From Cololabis saira (lineage: Eukaryota > Chordata > Actinopteri > Beloniformes > Belonidae): 64,000 nt of DNA. Within the stretch, counting starts at the first letter, position 1. Each line of letters opens with the position of its first letter. This document shows, piece after piece, positions 63,752 to 64,000 of the stretch. A program made the position numbers and the translations under genes. The notes beneath the pieces are model-generated. The model had not been told where the DNA came from and made no database searches. It was given only the letters and a program-made list of their open reading frames with translations. The stretch covers positions 1,098,501 to 1,162,500 of the forward strand of contig NC_084599.1 in NCBI RefSeq assembly GCF_033807715.1, read 5' to 3'.

Positions 63752-64000
63752 GCCTTTCAGCTGCAAACACTATCAGTCTGAAGTCACTCCAGAGACACAT
63801 GGAGGGACTCCAGGACGAGATGCCAGAGATTCAGCAAAAGCTTGGTGTGCAACAACAACAATTGCAAACCTTAAGTAGGACCGTACAGGGCACGAAAGTG
63901 ACGGTAAATGTGCATTCCACGATTATAAACCACACGGTGCATGCCCTCCAGACCCTTACGGAAGTGGTCAAGGACGACATAATGTATGTGCAGGTAGTCC
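63752..64000 (+). pseudogene. ERV-1 envelope fusion subunit, start (out of frame)
   Basis: In another frame, the sequence continues with a small-residue-rich stretch of the fusion-peptide type and then a Gln/Leu-rich coiled-coil-like region through the window edge, with predicted N-glycosylation (NHT) near 63930. It runs off the window; membrane anchor and 3' LTR are not seen. Confidence 0.5.

Overview
The window looks like teleost fish DNA, probably from a spiny-rayed (percomorph) lineage. The evidence is the set of repeats: Rex3 (RTE-clade) and Rex1/Babar-like LINEs, L2/Maui-like LINEs, a tRNA-derived SINE with a DANA-like head, fish copia gag, hAT, Harbinger, Tc1 and TTAA-specific DNA elements, and two endogenous retroviruses. 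I recognise no host protein-coding gene, rRNA, functional tRNA or CRISPR array. Almost everything that can be annotated is a transposable element, most of them broken and many nested.

Layout. 1-5.8 kb: a Rex3 scrap joined to a copia gag, an L1/Tx1-like reverse transcriptase (RT) remnant, a DNA-transposon remnant with a perfect hairpin, and a Tc1 transposase remnant. 5.8-9.3 kb: one Rex3 copy (minus) split cleanly by a 1.74 kb solo LTR with a 4-bp target duplication. 9.3-11.6 kb: the first of several copies of an unclassified repeat, called element R here, with internal tandem units. 11.6-15.8 kb: an L2-like LINE (minus) carrying a SINE with perfect 13-bp duplications. 16.3-25.5 kb: a Rex1 copy opened by a 5.1 kb LINE (LINE-B), itself opened by an L2 3' fragment, a TTAA transposon and a MITE, five levels in all. 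A segment of 0.86 kb in the Rex1 3' region holds an apparently intron-less copy of a neighbouring exon pair. 27.4-36 kb: an inverted (foldback) copy of R, then a decayed retrovirus (ERV-2, minus) hosting a LINE with an intact RT ORF (LINE-D) and a hAT MITE, then another R copy. 37-48 kb: a second L2 LINE, R copies, a hAT element with nested MITE and palindromes, and more Rex1 pieces. 48.8-50.4 kb: an element with very long terminal inverted repeats. 52.5-54.4 kb: SINE, Harbinger and hAT-MITE pieces.

From 54.46 kb to the window end is the 5' part of a large retrovirus-like element (ERV-1, plus): a long LTR, gag, protease, RT, two RNase H-like domains, integrase and the start of env. Its order is gag - UGA stop in a strong readthrough context (UGA CUAG) - pro-pol in the same frame. 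Protease is followed by a second protease-like domain whose catalytic DTG reads SEK. The first RNase H is catalytically degenerate (a tether) and the second keeps its acidic residues, as in true retroviruses. Gag has no visible zinc knuckle, and env has a very short N-terminal subunit before a furin-type site. Several frame breaks, an in-frame stop and a lost integrase aspartate show this copy is not functional. It is the best candidate in the window for something poorly described.
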